A stretch of DNA of 64,000 bases from Zygaena filipendulae (taxonomy: Eukaryota; Arthropoda; Insecta; Lepidoptera; Zygaenidae): positions 558,001 through 622,000 of the forward strand of contig CAJRBF020000003.1 of the NCBI GenBank assembly GCA_907165275.2. Reading direction: 5' to 3'. The notes under the pieces were generated by a model. That model saw nothing but the letters and a program-made list of their open reading frames with translations. It ran no database searches and had not been told where the DNA came from. Of the stretch, positions 28,832-40,312 are shown in pieces. The position numbers and the translations under genes were made by a program. Within the stretch, counting starts at the first letter, position 1. Each line of letters opens with the position of its first letter.

Positions 28832-31542
28832 TGTAACTTACCCCCCCTCGCGCGACTTCCTCCGATCTACTTCTTACTACGATAATCTCTAATTTGGCCT
28901 GATTGTCTAGTGGTTAGGACTCTAAATTCGTTGTGTGCAGTAACCTATGATTCTTTTAGGTTGAGATTGAACTATCGTCTTAGTATTTGCATCATAGTTT
29001 TTAGTTTTGGTTAAGTTTATAGCTAAGATTCTAAAGTTAATACATGAACGATCTCTAATTTATGTTTAGCGAATACACGAACGATCTTAGACTAGTACAC
29101 GGACGAATCCCTATTTTTATTGCTTTCGTGCGACCTCTTTCCTAACTTTAGGTGGATGATCTATTTTTAATTTATTTATGTGGATGATCTAGTTTTGTTA
29201 GTTTGTTTGTGACGACCTGCCTCCCTAACATTATATCGATGTTCTATTTTATTAGTTTGTTTACCGGCCTAATTCATTAGTTTATATTGACGACCTAATC
29301 TATTGCTTGTAGGCTAAGTTTGAATAATCCTGACCCTAATGTTTGTCTATCTCTACTATTTGTTTTAGTTTGTGTTTGTCGGTTTAACCCCGGTCAACAT
29401 CTCGTCAAAAGCTACCATTCCTGGCTCAGATGGCTCAGACATTGCCAGGACGCATAAATATATATAATAAACCACCCAGACGATTCTATTCCAAGGTCGA
29501 CCAGATTTTGTCCCCTCAGCATGACGCAAGCATTGGCCACAGGAACCTCAAGTACTACGTGAAATGATTGTTGGCACTGCAACCAATCCCGACGTCAAAC
29601 CGAAGGTAAGGCTTCCAGTTAATACATAAGTATTCGCCGGAAGGTGGTATAGCCCCTCCTGCGCTATTCCACGGTGATGACCATCCAGCACAATGCCTTC
29701 GTCACCTCCCCCAACCTGTTTCACAAGGTAGAGGATCATTCTAGATAGTTACATCTAAGATCATTCACCAGCGTCCGTTTCAGGAATCCAGTGAGGAGAC
29801 TGTACGTCCCCAGTCCGAAGACTACCGCCGCGTTGGAGCCATGGTGAGCCCTTGAATATGTGCCAGCCCGAAGACCAGGAATGGGTGGGACCACCACAAA
29901 CCAAACCCCAGCACAGTGATCCAAAATTGTATGTGTGTGTTATCGGAGACCAATCTCTCCCTGGAACCTGGAACTTCAGCTGATGAACTCTCTGTCATAC
30001 TGCAAGCAGTGAGGCCGTAGCCTAGCCGTAGCTGTAGAGTTGAATGGCTCTCTCTCCCCTGTGAACCCACTCGGGCATCCAACTCGTTCTGCCACATCAG
30101 AACATTGGCAAGCACATCGTGTTGAAAAACACAAAGGTTGCCGAGAATCTAGCGTCAGCGACGAGGTCGCCAACAGCCGATCCCCCAGCCTCTGCACAAC
30201 GGTCTCGATCGCAAAGCACAGGGACCTACGTAAGCATACATGTGGTTGCGAGTCACAGTAGCTCCAGTCTGTCTCCGCAGCCAGCAATCGAGCCACAGAG
30301 CACATTGGCCCCTCGATAATATTTGTAATAAAAAGAAAGGTAAAACAGAAAGAAGAGCGAACAACCCTTCCCTGGTGTAGGAGAGGGCCGGCATCTCCAG
30401 TCAGCCGCATCGGTGATATGTAGATTGAATAACACGGAAGGCGTTGTTATTCAAGGTAAGATACAAGGCGCACAACGAAACTCGTCACGGCGCAGATGAC
30501 TCAAGGCGCGGATTTTTACCCATCTACGCCATCATACGCTCGCGACGTGCAATGTCCAACCGTTCAAGATTAGAGTTCCGTTTGCTTCGAGCCTATTTGG
30601 TACTGTGATTTGAAGATCCTTCCTCGTGACTAATGTTTTCAGGTCTACGCCCGAGATATCCTAACGGACGTCAAGTGCACTGACAGACCTTCGCACAAAA
30701 ACATTAAACCACTCTGCGCTGTCGCTCGCTCAACAAGACTATTCGTAACGAACCGTCTTTTGTAATGATAAAAATCAATACAAATATTCTACTCAAAGCA
30801 TCTCGTTCACGAGGCGCATCGGCCCACATACACTTTCATGCGACCACCAAGTATCACAATCGCGCATGCTCGCCTCTGCACAACGCAATCAGGACACAAT
30901 GCGTAATGACGAAACTTCCAGGTCGCGTGTACGAATCCTTGCACAAACCGATAAATCGTTCTGCGCGCAGACCGCTCGACCACGACGTACTTTGCATGAA
31001 TATTATTTATTAAAAAATTTGTATGAGAAAATAAATTTTATGTTTGATAAATGTGCAATAATATTATATTTATTGTCCCTTAGACGTTCCCTCCCCAGCG
31101 CATTCGTTTATTATTACACTATTATCAATTTACTTTCCCAACAAACTTTTGTCGTCAGGACATTTTTTTACCTCCGTATTCCCCGTAGATATACGGCTCG
31201 TGGATACTGGCGGTGCGTTCAGCCCTGTATTCCGAGACGCCTGCATGGGGGGATTCGCGTTTTCTAACTTGCTCCTATACTCTCGAAATTCAATATACAT
31301 TTGGTATTCCCTAATACAAGCACTTTCCTTCATATAATATTTTGTCCTAACTTCTTTAGTTTAGGAGTTATTATTGATAAACGTACTAAAACTTGTTTTC
31401 GATGTTATTTGAACCGCAACGTCCTCTAATATGTTTTAAATGTAATTTTATAGGTGTATTTTATTATCTTCTATACTTTAATAATTATTTAAGATTATAA
31501 TTATAACCAAAAAAATTTTGTAGGACCTTATGGGTCGTCACA
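28832..31542 (-). repeat. 3' LTR of the CCGG-flanked gypsy
   Basis: 2711 bp, TG...CA. Differences from the other LTR seen by eye include cgcgcg/cgcacg near the start, one extra T near 29310, GA/GT-type changes near 29880, C/T near 30650 and a T-run length change near 31165. Frames inside (for example 29976-30410) are chance frames shared by both LTRs and show no known domain. Confidence 0.92.
28897..28970 (+). repeat. tRNA-Glu-like remnant inside the LTR
   Basis: GATTGTCTAGTGGTTAGGA resembles the D-arm/A-box of tRNA-Glu (TGGTCTAGTGGTTAGGAT), and GGTTGAGATTGAACT about 45 bp later is a weak B-box. The acceptor stem does not pair, so it is not a functional tRNA. The same sequence recurs in the other LTR at about 37632-37705. 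Confidence 0.4.
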
Positions 31543-32010
31543 ATCCCCCCCCAAAGTTTAATGGAACACTGTGGAATTTAACTTTTAATCTCCTAACGCC
31601 GCCTAAGTGTATTATAAATTTATTTTGGTTTTTGGGAAACGACCGCCCTAACGCCCCTCCAACCACATTCACTGGTAACCAATACAATACTGAAACGCAT
31701 TAACCGATCTCTGAACGTTGTTACCTCTAAACTGATATGTTTATTTTATTTCGTTGAACGCAAAATTTTGATGATGTTATTTAACAGCAAGTTGTTAGTA
31801 TTAAATTTCAAACTATACTGATACGCCAATTGAATGTGATTGAGTCATTTCTCCCTGACCCAATTTATTTAATCAAAATAAATTTACAATCACATTATTA
31901 TTTTAGGTTACATAAGTTGTTTAGTTATATTAATCTAAATCACATAAGTTGTTTACATCTTATACCTAACTTACATTAGTTTGACATTTATTAGTTACTA
32001 GCACTTTTAT
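31543..32010 (-). other. 3' untranslated part of the gypsy
   Basis: AT-rich sequence between the pol stop at 32011 and the 3' LTR. It contains the polypurine tract adjacent to the LTR (31545-31553). No gene. Confidence 0.6.
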
Positions 32011-33990
32011 TTATTTATAGTATTTATATAAATGAATCGCGTTATAATTTCCTTTCAAGGTTCCGGTGTTTACGTCGTGTAACGTGTATACATTATTAAA
32101 AGGCACCGCAGCCACTACATAAGGACCCTCATATAGAAACTCAAACTTTTTGGTCTCTTTCCTATTCTTAACAGACCTATTGTCTTTCCGAATTTTTACC
32201 AAGTCTCCTACTTGAAACAAAATTAATCTGTGTTTTCTATCGTATTTCGAGCGACGCATTAAGCTTGCATTTTTCAGATTTTCCCGAACCAAATTTCTAA
32301 CACGTTCTAAATTCAAAGGTTCTCTTTCGAGTTTAAGTTTATCGTCGAATGAAATTTTATTCGATTCGCCGTACATAATTTCACACGGTGTGAAGCCTGT
32401 ACTATCGTGATGACTATTATTATATAATTCCTCCAAGGCTGGTAAGATAGTTGGCCAAGACTTATGATTCGCGCGACAATAAGTCCTGAACAACCTACCC
32501 AACTCCTTGTTTACTCGCTCTACGGTGTTAGGTCTAGGATTTCTTACAGTCGTATAAATTGGTTTACAACCTAACGCCCTTACACCCCCTTTCCAAACTA
32601 TACTAATAAATTGTTTTCCATTATCCGTCATAATGGCTTTTGGTTTTATTATTTCCGTAAAATGTTTAAGTTTAGTTAAAACGCTTTTCCCGGTTGCATT
32701 TTTCAATGAATACATTTTAATAAACTTACTAAACGAATCTTGAATCACTATTATAAATCTGGCCCCGAGATTACCCGCTGGTAATGGCCCATAAAGATCC
32801 GCCATAACTATATCTTCTATGTCCCTAGACAATATTGATTGACACGGCCCTACATATTTTATATTTTCGCTCTTCGACATTTGACAAATATGACAAACCT
32901 TAACCCTCTTCCTAACATCTTTGGTAAGTGAACCCCAGTAAAATCTATCTCTAATGTATTTAATTATTTTATAAGCACCTTGATGACCCATCTCAAGGTG
33001 CACCTGATCAATTACATCATTAACTAAACTTCTTGGAAGGTACACGACTTCCCTGCGCGTTTCTATTGAATCATAATACAAGATATTATCCCGCAATTTG
33101 CAACGTAAAGCAATTCTATCAGATCTACACTGCGCAACACTTATACGTCCTAAACGTTCTCTAATATTTTTAATTTCGTTATCTAATGACTGCAATTCCG
33201 ATAATTTATTTAATTTTTCCTTGAGCTCAACGTTGTCCGCGCTCTCCACGTATAGTATCTCGAAACATTTTTCCCTATCCTCTTGTATTTGTTTACCGGC
33301 AGGAAGATACCTTGACAATATGTCTGCAACCAAATTTTGTCTGCCCGATATGTGTTCCACCGTGTAATCGAATTGTTCTAAATATAATATCCAACGCGTA
33401 ACCCTACTGTTATACAACTTCCAGCTTTTAATAAACGTTAACGCCTTATGATCTGTTTTGATCGTAAATTTTGCTCCCCGTAAATACGTTTCGAACTTTT
33501 TAATACTACTAATTATCGCGTAAAACTCTTGTTCTGTAACTGTCCAATTTAATTCCGGCCCCTTCAACGTTCTACTGTGATACCCTAAAACTTTCATTTC
33601 ATTTTTGTCATCTAACTGATAGAGTACGCCAGCTAACCCTATGCCTGAGCTATCTGTTTGCAAATAATATGGTTTATTAAAATCTGGATGATGTAACATT
33701 ACCGTCTGTATGGATCTAGTTTTTAATAATTCGAACGCCCTCTGTTCCTCACTACCCCATTTCCACGCCTGAAGCTTCTTTAATAACTTACATAACGGTA
33801 AGATTAATATACTATAATCACGAATAAATCTACGATAGAAATTGCAAAGTCCTAAGAACGCGCGTAATTGTTTTAGCCCTTTAGGTTGCGGAAAATCTCT
33901 AATACTCTTCAATTTATCTGGGTCCGAATTAGCGCCTTGTCGTTTACCCATTTTAAACGTTTTTAATTTTAATTGTTTTTTATTTATCAC
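32011..33990 (-). CDS. Gypsy pol C-terminal half: RT thumb, RNase H, integrase
   Basis: 659 residues from a Met at 33990, frame intact. After about 20 lysine-rich residues from leader sequence the RT connection begins at DPDKLKSIRDFPQPKGLKQL with LRAFLGLCNFYRRFI. RNase H follows (YYLQTDSSGIGLAGVLYQ, TVTEQEFYAI, IKTDHKALTF, RQNLVADILSRY). The integrase has an H-H-C-C site (HLEMGHQGAYK..., CHICQMSK), a core with MADLYGPLP and IMTDNGKQFIS, and the E in NTVERVNKELGR, plus a C-terminal FQVGDLVKIRKDNR segment. The polymerase palm with its catalytic Asp pair is missing, so this copy cannot reverse-transcribe itself. The undamaged frame fits recent mobilisation in trans, or simply youth. Confidence 0.9.
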   Translation of the reverse strand: MINKKQLKLKTFKMGKRQGANSDPDKLKSIRDFPQPKGLKQLRAFLGLCNFYRRFIRDYSILILPLCKLLKKLQAWKWGSEEQRAFELLKTRSIQTVMLHHPDFNKPYYLQTDSSGIGLAGVLYQLDDKNEMKVLGYHSRTLKGPELNWTVTEQEFYAIISSIKKFETYLRGAKFTIKTDHKALTFIKSWKLYNSRVTRWILYLEQFDYTVEHISGRQNLVADILSRYLPAGKQIQEDREKCFEILYVESADNVELKEKLNKLSELQSLDNEIKNIRERLGRISVAQCRSDRIALRCKLRDNILYYDSIETRREVVYLPRSLVNDVIDQVHLEMGHQGAYKIIKYIRDRFYWGSLTKDVRKRVKVCHICQMSKSENIKYVGPCQSILSRDIEDIVMADLYGPLPAGNLGARFIIVIQDSFSKFIKMYSLKNATGKSVLTKLKHFTEIIKPKAIMTDNGKQFISIVWKGGVRALGCKPIYTTVRNPRPNTVERVNKELGRLFRTYCRANHKSWPTILPALEELYNNSHHDSTGFTPCEIMYGESNKISFDDKLKLEREPLNLERVRNLVRENLKNASLMRRSKYDRKHRLILFQVGDLVKIRKDNRSVKNRKETKKFEFLYEGPYVVAAVPFNNVYTLHDVNTGTLKGNYNAIHLYKYYK

Positions 33991-34452
33991 TTATTTCACT
34001 AATTTAAACGAACTAAAGAAATTAACTGATTTAAACTTCTAAATTGCGAACGAAAATGTTTTATATTTATTAAAAGTTTTTACGTATAATCACACTAACA
34101 CTAGCTGATCGACCTTGGACAATTTAATCGGTTAAAGTTTATTTTTACACTGTTTTACGCTTCTATTCTTCAAAAGTTTTAACTTCAATATAAATTTTCA
34201 TTCTTTAGCAATCTGCAAAGAAATGCAAACTTATAGTACCCCCCCCTGACTTTTATAATGCAAACACTTTCAAGCCGATGTCCAATCTCAAGACCTTTCC
34301 ATTTTCACAAGCAACAATTTGTAGGGATTTTACCCCTACTTGAAATTTACTTTAACTAGCCATGACGATCCCGATTTTACGTTAATTTAATTTAACCTGA
34401 TTAGGAATCCTGGTTTACTACGACATCAATTTGTAGGGTGTAACCCCCTACG
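33991..34452 (-). other. Gypsy leader region, no gene
   Basis: Remnant of the leader between the primer site and the deletion point, AT-rich, with two occurrences of caatttgtaggg (34315 and 34428). It ends at the LINE target site AACCCCCTACG. Confidence 0.55.
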
Positions 34453-37380
34453 GGGGTGGAATCGTCGAGTCTGCTGGCTGAGACATTTTACCCGGATGAC
34501 ACCACGGAGGGCGAGGGTGCGGACCACACTCACACCAGACAAATTGCTGCTGGCGTGAATGGGTGGTCGCATGATGAAACATCCGACCCCCCATTCACGG
34601 TGGAAGAGGTGAAGCGGTCCGCACTCAGTTTCAACCCCAAAAAGGCGCCCGGGCTCGACGGTTTCACTGCCGACATTTGTAGGGCGGCCATCACCCTGGA
34701 TCCGGACTTGTTCCTGGCTCTCGCGAACAAGTGCCTAAGTCTCGCGCATTTCCCCGCGGTTTGGAAGGAGGCAGTGGTGGTAGTGTTGAGGAAGCCGGGA
34801 AAGGAGGACTATGCGCAGCCCAAATCATACCGGCCGATTGGTCTTTTGCCGGTTCTCGGGAAAATTCTCGAGAAGATGGTGGTACGAAGGGTTCGCTGGC
34901 ACATTCTGCCTGGTATAAGCGGGCGCCAGTTCGGCTTCATGCCCCAGCGCGGGACCGAGGACTCCCTCTATGTCTTGATGCAACACATTAAAGATCAATT
35001 AAAGAGGAAAAAATTAATGGTGCTGGTCTCGCTCGACATAGAGGGGGCCTTCGATAACGCCTGGTGGCCTGCCATACGGTGCAGGTTAGCCGAAACTGGA
35101 TGTCCTGCGAACCTCCGGCGTATCGCTGACAGCTACCTTTCCGACAGGAAGGTGCGTGTCAGGTACGCCGGAGCAGAGTGTGTCAGGACCACCACAAAGG
35201 GCTGCGTACAGGGTTCAATAGGGGGCCCAACGTTCTGGAATCTGTTGCTGGACCCCCTATTGAAGGACCTGGAAAGTGGGGGCGACTACTGCCAGGCTTT
35301 TGCCGATGATGTTGTCCTGATCTTCTCGGGGGATACAGCACTTCAGGTGCAAACGCGGGCCAATGCGACCCTCGCGCGTGTCCGGGAGTGGGGAGTCCGA
35401 AATAAACTTAACTTTGCGCCACACAAAACTAAGGCAATGGTGATTACCAATAAATTAAAGTACGACTCACCACTCCTGAACATGGGCGGGGCGAACATTG
35501 ACTTGTGCCGCGAAATTAAAATACTCGGCCTGACAGTTGACGACAGACTCACGTTCGGTACACACGTTGTCAACGTGTGCCGAAAAGCACTGGGTCTGTA
35601 CCGTCAACTGTCTAGAGCCGCAAAGGTTCAGTGGGGCCTGGAACCCGAGATCATCAGGACAATATACACTGCAGTAGTCGAGCCCACTATCCTCTACGCA
35701 GCGAGCGCATGGGCGCCTGCTGCGGAGAGGATAGGAGTCCGGAAGCAGCTGGATGCTGTGCAGCGCGGGTTCGTGCAGAAGCTTGTGAAGGCCTATCGAA
35801 CGGTCTCACTGAACTCGGCCCTGCTACTCGCCGGAATACTCCCCCTTGATATAAGGGTCCGCGAGGCGGCGTCTTTGTTTGAAACAAAGAAGGGGTATTC
35901 GCGGCGAGTGACAGGAGACCGAGGGGTGGAGAGCCCGATGGCCTTCACAAGCTTGCAGCACCCCTCCAAGCAGAAGGAGCTGGAGTTTGAGTGCGTGGTG
36001 GACGGTGCAGAAATGGAGCGGTGCGGGAACGAAGAGGAAATAATTTACACAGATGGGAGCAAAATTGAGGGAAAAGTTGGAGCAGCATTAAGTATTTGGA
36101 AAAACGGGAGGGAAATTAAAACAAGGAAGATGAAGTTGGAAAATTTCTGCACCGTCTACCAGGCCGAACTGCTAGCACTGCTCGGAGCCACTGAGCGCGC
36201 GCTGCAGAGCAAGGTCAGGGTGACCAGCGTCTTTTGCGACTCGCGGTCCGCTCTTGAAGCAGTCGTTGGTGGGTTTCCCCTCCATCCCCTTGTAGCCGAA
36301 ATTAGTAAAAATATTGTAAAATTAGAAGAGAAAGGGTGCAAAATTAATCTGTTTTGGATAAAGGCACATGTGGGATGGGAGGGAAACGAAAGGGCCGACG
36401 AGCTCGCAAAGGACGCTGCTCTGAACCTCAAGGTAAAACCTAGGTATGATTTGTGCCCCGTTTCATTCATCAAGCGACAAATCCGACTGGACTCGCTTGA
36501 TGAGTGGAACGGGCGCTACAAAAATGGCACAGTTGCTTCCGTGACTAAGTCCTTCTTCCCGGATGCAGTTGAGGCGTACGCGACTGTTAGGAAAATAAAG
36601 ATGGACTCGTTAGTTGCACAGGTACTAACAGGACACGGTGGGTTCTCCGAGTATTTGTACCGATTCAAATGCAAGGAGAACCCATCGTGTATCTGCGACC
36701 CCGAAAAAGACGAAAGCGTGTTACATGTTTTAGTGGAATGCCCGATATATGGTAAGGAAAGACAAGATCTAGAAATTCAATTGGAAAAGAAAGTCACTAA
36801 AACAAATTTGGCCGAAATTGTAAAAATCAAAAAGGATAGAGAAACATTTTTAGAATTCTGTAAATTTATAGTTAAAAAAGTATCAAAAAGAAATAAGAAA
36901 GAATAAGTAAGGTTTGTTAGAATATATATATAGAAATATATAGGATAGCAAACAAAAGTGTTGTAAGGAAATAAATATAATAAGCAAGAATAAATAAATA
37001 ATGGAGTAAAATTGTAAAACGGGCATAAATATTAATTTTTATAAACATTGATCAGAAGAGAAAGGGATAGAACGTATAGTGAAACTGTAAAATAAAGGGT
37101 AACACGGGTTAATAGAAAATAAACAGTAAATCGTAAATGGGGATAGAATAAGATTATTATTTTAAGTTAAGGCATAAGATTGGAAAGTAAGATCGATATT
37201 GTAGACTGGATAGAATTGTGAAAGACTGGTATAAAAGTATAAATAAGTGTGAGTGAGTGAGTGAATGAGGGAGCGACTGTAAATGGTAAAAATTAATTTG
37301 AAAATATAATAAATGATATAAAAGGTCTCTGACACATATCAGAGGGATTTAAAAGGGAAAAAAAAAAAAAAAAAAAAAAA
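34453..37380 (+). mobile_element. 5'-truncated R1/LOA-like LINE in the gypsy interior
   Basis: Flanked by AACCCCCTACG (34442-34452, and 37381-37389 preceded by the poly-A). The 3' end is an A26 tail. The endonuclease region is missing, so the insertion was 5' truncated. The 3' UTR (36907-37354) is AT-rich. Confidence 0.92.
34456..36906 (+). CDS. LINE reverse transcriptase with RNase H (ORF2, N-terminally truncated)
   Basis: 816 residues, open throughout, with no natural ATG (GTG at 34456 follows the junction). The RT starts with FTVEEVKRSALSFNPKKAPG, then KPGKEDYAQPKSYRPIGLLP, FGFMPQRGTEDSL, the first Asp in VSLDIEGAFDNAWW, the VQGSIGGPTFWNLLLDPLL segment and the catalytic FADDVVLIF. An RNase H follows at about 525-650 (IIYTDGSKIEGKVGAAL, YQAELLAL, FCDSRSALEA, KAHVGWEGNERADELA). 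The C-terminus has GHGGFSEYLYRFKCKE and a C-C-H-C knuckle (CICDPEKDESVLHVLVEC). The combination places it in the I/R1/LOA group. The same family inserted at 9483-10382. Confidence 0.88.
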   Translation: MESSSLLAETFYPDDTTEGEGADHTHTRQIAAGVNGWSHDETSDPPFTVEEVKRSALSFNPKKAPGLDGFTADICRAAITLDPDLFLALANKCLSLAHFPAVWKEAVVVVLRKPGKEDYAQPKSYRPIGLLPVLGKILEKMVVRRVRWHILPGISGRQFGFMPQRGTEDSLYVLMQHIKDQLKRKKLMVLVSLDIEGAFDNAWWPAIRCRLAETGCPANLRRIADSYLSDRKVRVRYAGAECVRTTTKGCVQGSIGGPTFWNLLLDPLLKDLESGGDYCQAFADDVVLIFSGDTALQVQTRANATLARVREWGVRNKLNFAPHKTKAMVITNKLKYDSPLLNMGGANIDLCREIKILGLTVDDRLTFGTHVVNVCRKALGLYRQLSRAAKVQWGLEPEIIRTIYTAVVEPTILYAASAWAPAAERIGVRKQLDAVQRGFVQKLVKAYRTVSLNSALLLAGILPLDIRVREAASLFETKKGYSRRVTGDRGVESPMAFTSLQHPSKQKELEFECVVDGAEMERCGNEEEIIYTDGSKIEGKVGAALSIWKNGREIKTRKMKLENFCTVYQAELLALLGATERALQSKVRVTSVFCDSRSALEAVVGGFPLHPLVAEISKNIVKLEEKGCKINLFWIKAHVGWEGNERADELAKDAALNLKVKPRYDLCPVSFIKRQIRLDSLDEWNGRYKNGTVASVTKSFFPDAVEAYATVRKIKMDSLVAQVLTGHGGFSEYLYRFKCKENPSCICDPEKDESVLHVLVECPIYGKERQDLEIQLEKKVTKTNLAEIVKIKKDRETFLEFCKFIVKKVSKRNKKE

Positions 37381-37389
37381 CCCCCTACG

Positions 37390-37566
37390 TCATTATGTTT
37401 AAATAGCCATGCATTTATTGACCTAGGCTATTTGTATTCATTCTAGTCAACCATGCGATTCACTGTCGCGGTCGCTTTTACATTTATGCAAGCCAACCAT
37501 GCGATTCGCTGTCGCGGTCGCTTTTACATTTCTAACTTAGCCATGATCCTGGTCACGGCACCAATT
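37390..37566 (-). other. Gypsy 5' leader with primer-binding site and tandem repeat
   Basis: Holds two copies of a 45-bp unit (caaccatgcgattc.ctgtc then gcggtcgcttttacattt, at about 37448-37537). Next to the LTR is the primer site read on the minus strand as TTGGTGCCGTGACC. Confidence 0.6.
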
Positions 37567-40275
37567 TGTAACTTACCCCCCCTCGCACGACTTCCTCCGA
37601 TCTACTTCTTACTACGATAATCTCTAATTTGGCCTGATTGTCTAGTGGTTAGGACTCTAAATTCGTTGTGTGCAGTAACCTATGATTCTTTTAGGTTGAG
37701 ATTGAACTATCGTCTTAGTATTTGCATCATAGTTTTTAGTTTTGGTTAAGTTTATAGCTAAGATTCTAAAGTTAATACATGAACGATCTCTAATTTATGT
37801 TTAGCGAATACACGAACGATCTTAGACTAGTACACGGACGAATCCCTATTTTTATTGCTTTCGTGCGACCTCTTTCCTAACTTTAGGTGGATGATCTATT
37901 TTTAATTTATTTATGTGGATGATCTAGTTTTGTTAGTTTGTTTGTGACGACCTGCCTCCCTAACATTATATCGATGTTCTATTTTATTAGTTTGTTTACC
38001 GGCCTAATTCATTAGTTTATATTGACGACCTAATCTATTGCTTGTAGGCTAAGTTGAATAATCCTGACCCTAATGTTTGTCTATCTCTACTATTTGTTTT
38101 AGTTTGTGTTTGTCGGTTTAACCCCGGTCAACATCTCGTCAAAAGCTACCATTCCTGGCTCAGATGGCTCAGACATTGCCAGGACGCATAAATATATATA
38201 ATAAACCACCCAGACGATTCTATTCCAAGGTCGACCAGATTTTGTCCCCTCAGCATGACGCAAGCATTGGCCACAGGAACCTCAAGTACTACGTGAAATG
38301 ATTGTTGGCACTGCAACCAATCCCGACGTCAAACCGAAGGTAAGGCTTCCAGTTAATACATAAGTATTCGCCGGAAGGTGGTATAGCCCCTCCTGCGCTA
38401 TTCCACGGTGATGACCATCCAGCACAATGCCTTCGTCACCTCCCCCAACCTGTTTCACAAGGTAGAGGATCATTCTAGATAGTTACATCTAAGATCATTC
38501 ACCAGCGTCCGTTTCAGGAATCCAGTGAGGAGACTGTACGTCCCCAGTCCGAAGACTACCGCCGCGTTGGAGCCATGGTGAGCCCTTGAATATGTGCCAG
38601 CCCGAAGACCAGGGTTGGGTGGGACCACCACAAACCAAACCCCAGCACAGTGATCCAAAATTGTATGTGTGTGTTATCGGAGACCAATCTCTCCCTGGAA
38701 CCTGGAACTTCAGCTGATGAACTCTCTGTCATACTGCAAGCAGTGAGGCCGTAGCCTAGCCGTAGCTGTAGAGTTGAATGGCTCTCTCTCCCCTGTGAAC
38801 CCACTCGGGCATCCAACTCGTTCTGCCACATCAGAACATTGGCAAGCACATCGTGTTGAAAAACACAAAGGTTGCCGAGAATCTAGCGTCAGCGACGAGG
38901 TCGCCAACAGCCGATCCCCCAGCCTCTGCACAACGGTCTCGATCGCAAAGCACAGGGACCTACGTAAGCATACATGTGGTTGCGAGTCACAGTAGCTCCA
39001 GTCTGTCTCCGCAGCCAGCAATCGAGCCACAGAGCACATTGGCCCCTCGATAATATTTGTAATAAAAAGAAAGGTAAAACAGAAAGAAGAGCGAACAACC
39101 CTTCCCTGGTGTAGGAGAGGGCCGGCATCTCCAGTCAGCCGCATCGGTGATATGTAGATTGAATAACACGGAAGGCGTTGTTATTCAAGGTAAGATACAA
39201 GGCGCACAACGAAACTCGTCACGGCGCAGATGACTCAAGGCGCGGATTTTTACCCATCTACGCCATCATACGCTCGCGACGTGCAATGTCCAACCGTTCA
39301 AGATTAGAGTTCCGTTTGCTTCGAGCCTATTTGGTACTGTGATTTGAAGATCCTTCCTCGTGACTAATGTTTTCAGGTCTACGCTCGAGATATCCTAACG
39401 GACGTCAAGTGCACTGACAGACCTTCGCACAAAAACATTAAACCACTCTGCGCTGTCGCTCGCTCAACAAGACTATTCGTAACGAACCGTCTTTTGTAAT
39501 GATAAAAATCAATACAAATATTCTACTCAAAGCATCTCGTTCACGAGGCGCATCGGCCCACATACACTTTCATGCGACCACCAAGTATCACAATCGCGCA
39601 TGCTCGCCTCTGCACAACGCAATCAGGACACAATGCGTAATGACGAAACTTCCAGGTCGCGTGTACGAATCCTTGCACAAACCGATAAATCGTTCTGCGC
39701 GCAGACCGCTCGACCACGACGTACTTTGCATGAATATTATTTATTAAAAAATTTGTATGAGAAAATAAATTTTATGTTTGATAAATGTGCAATAATATTA
39801 TATTTATTGTCCCTTAGACGTTCCCTCCCCAGCGCATTCGTTTATTATTACACTATTATCAATTTACTTTCCCAACAAACTTTTGTCGTCAGGACATTTT
39901 TTACCTCCGTATTCCCCGTAGATATACGGCTCGTGGATACTGGCGGTGCGTTCAGCCCTGTATTCCGAGACGCCTGCATGGGGGGATTCGCGTTTTCTAA
40001 CTTGCTCCTATACTCTCGAAATTCAATATACATTTGGTATTCCCTAATACAAGCACTTTCCTTCATATAATATTTTGTCCTAACTTCTTTAGTTTAGGAG
40101 TTATTATTGATAAACGTACTAAAACTTGTTTTCGATGTTATTTGAACCGCAACGTCCTCTAATATGTTTTAAATGTAATTTTATAGGTGTATTTTATTAT
40201 CTTCTATACTTTAATAATTATTTAAGATTATAATTATAACCAAAAAAATTTTGTAGGACCTTATGGGTCGTCACA
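37567..40275 (-). repeat. 5' LTR of the CCGG-flanked gypsy
   Basis: 2709 bp, nearly identical to 28832-31542. On the coding (minus) strand it starts TGTGACGACCCATAAGG at 40275. The older fragment at 7104-7310 is a diverged relative of this end. Confidence 0.92.
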
Positions 40276-40312
40276 CCGGCAACTCAATGTAACTTGAACC
40301 ACGCAAAGGCTG
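40276..40312 (-). pseudogene. Detached N-terminal codons of the Polinton polymerase
   Basis: After the LTR the minus strand reads QPLRGSSYIELP in the frame of the polymerase gene at 25838-28831, and the duplicated CCGG joins the two. PLRGSSYI.LP is the conserved lead-in to the catalytic part of Polinton polymerases. The sequence then changes to the Jockey gag near 40313, so the rest of the N-terminus is gone. Confidence 0.8.

Larger units (their letters stand above)
28832..40275 (-). mobile_element. Young Ty3/gypsy-type element with 2.7-kb LTRs, internally deleted
   Basis: Two near-identical LTRs (28832-31542 and 37567-40275) flank a 6-kb interior, and the target duplication is CCGG (28828-28831 and 40276-40279). 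Coding direction is minus. The 5' LTR is the right-hand one, next to a primer site TTGGTGCCGTGACC (read on the minus strand, about 37552-37566). A purine tract (plus-strand CCCCCCCCC at 31545-31553) adjoins the left-hand LTR. Gag, protease and most of RT are missing. Only about six differences were seen between the LTRs, so insertion is recent. Confidence 0.93.

Noticed and set aside
28897..28970. A genuine tRNA-Glu gene
   Set aside because: The D-arm matches but acceptor and T stems do not pair and the B-box is poor. Kept only as a tRNA-like remnant.
29548..31337. Several open frames of 60-144 codons on both strands, repeated at 38282-40070
   Set aside because: They lie within the two LTR copies, show no domain, and overlap on opposite strands. 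They repeat only because the LTRs are identical.
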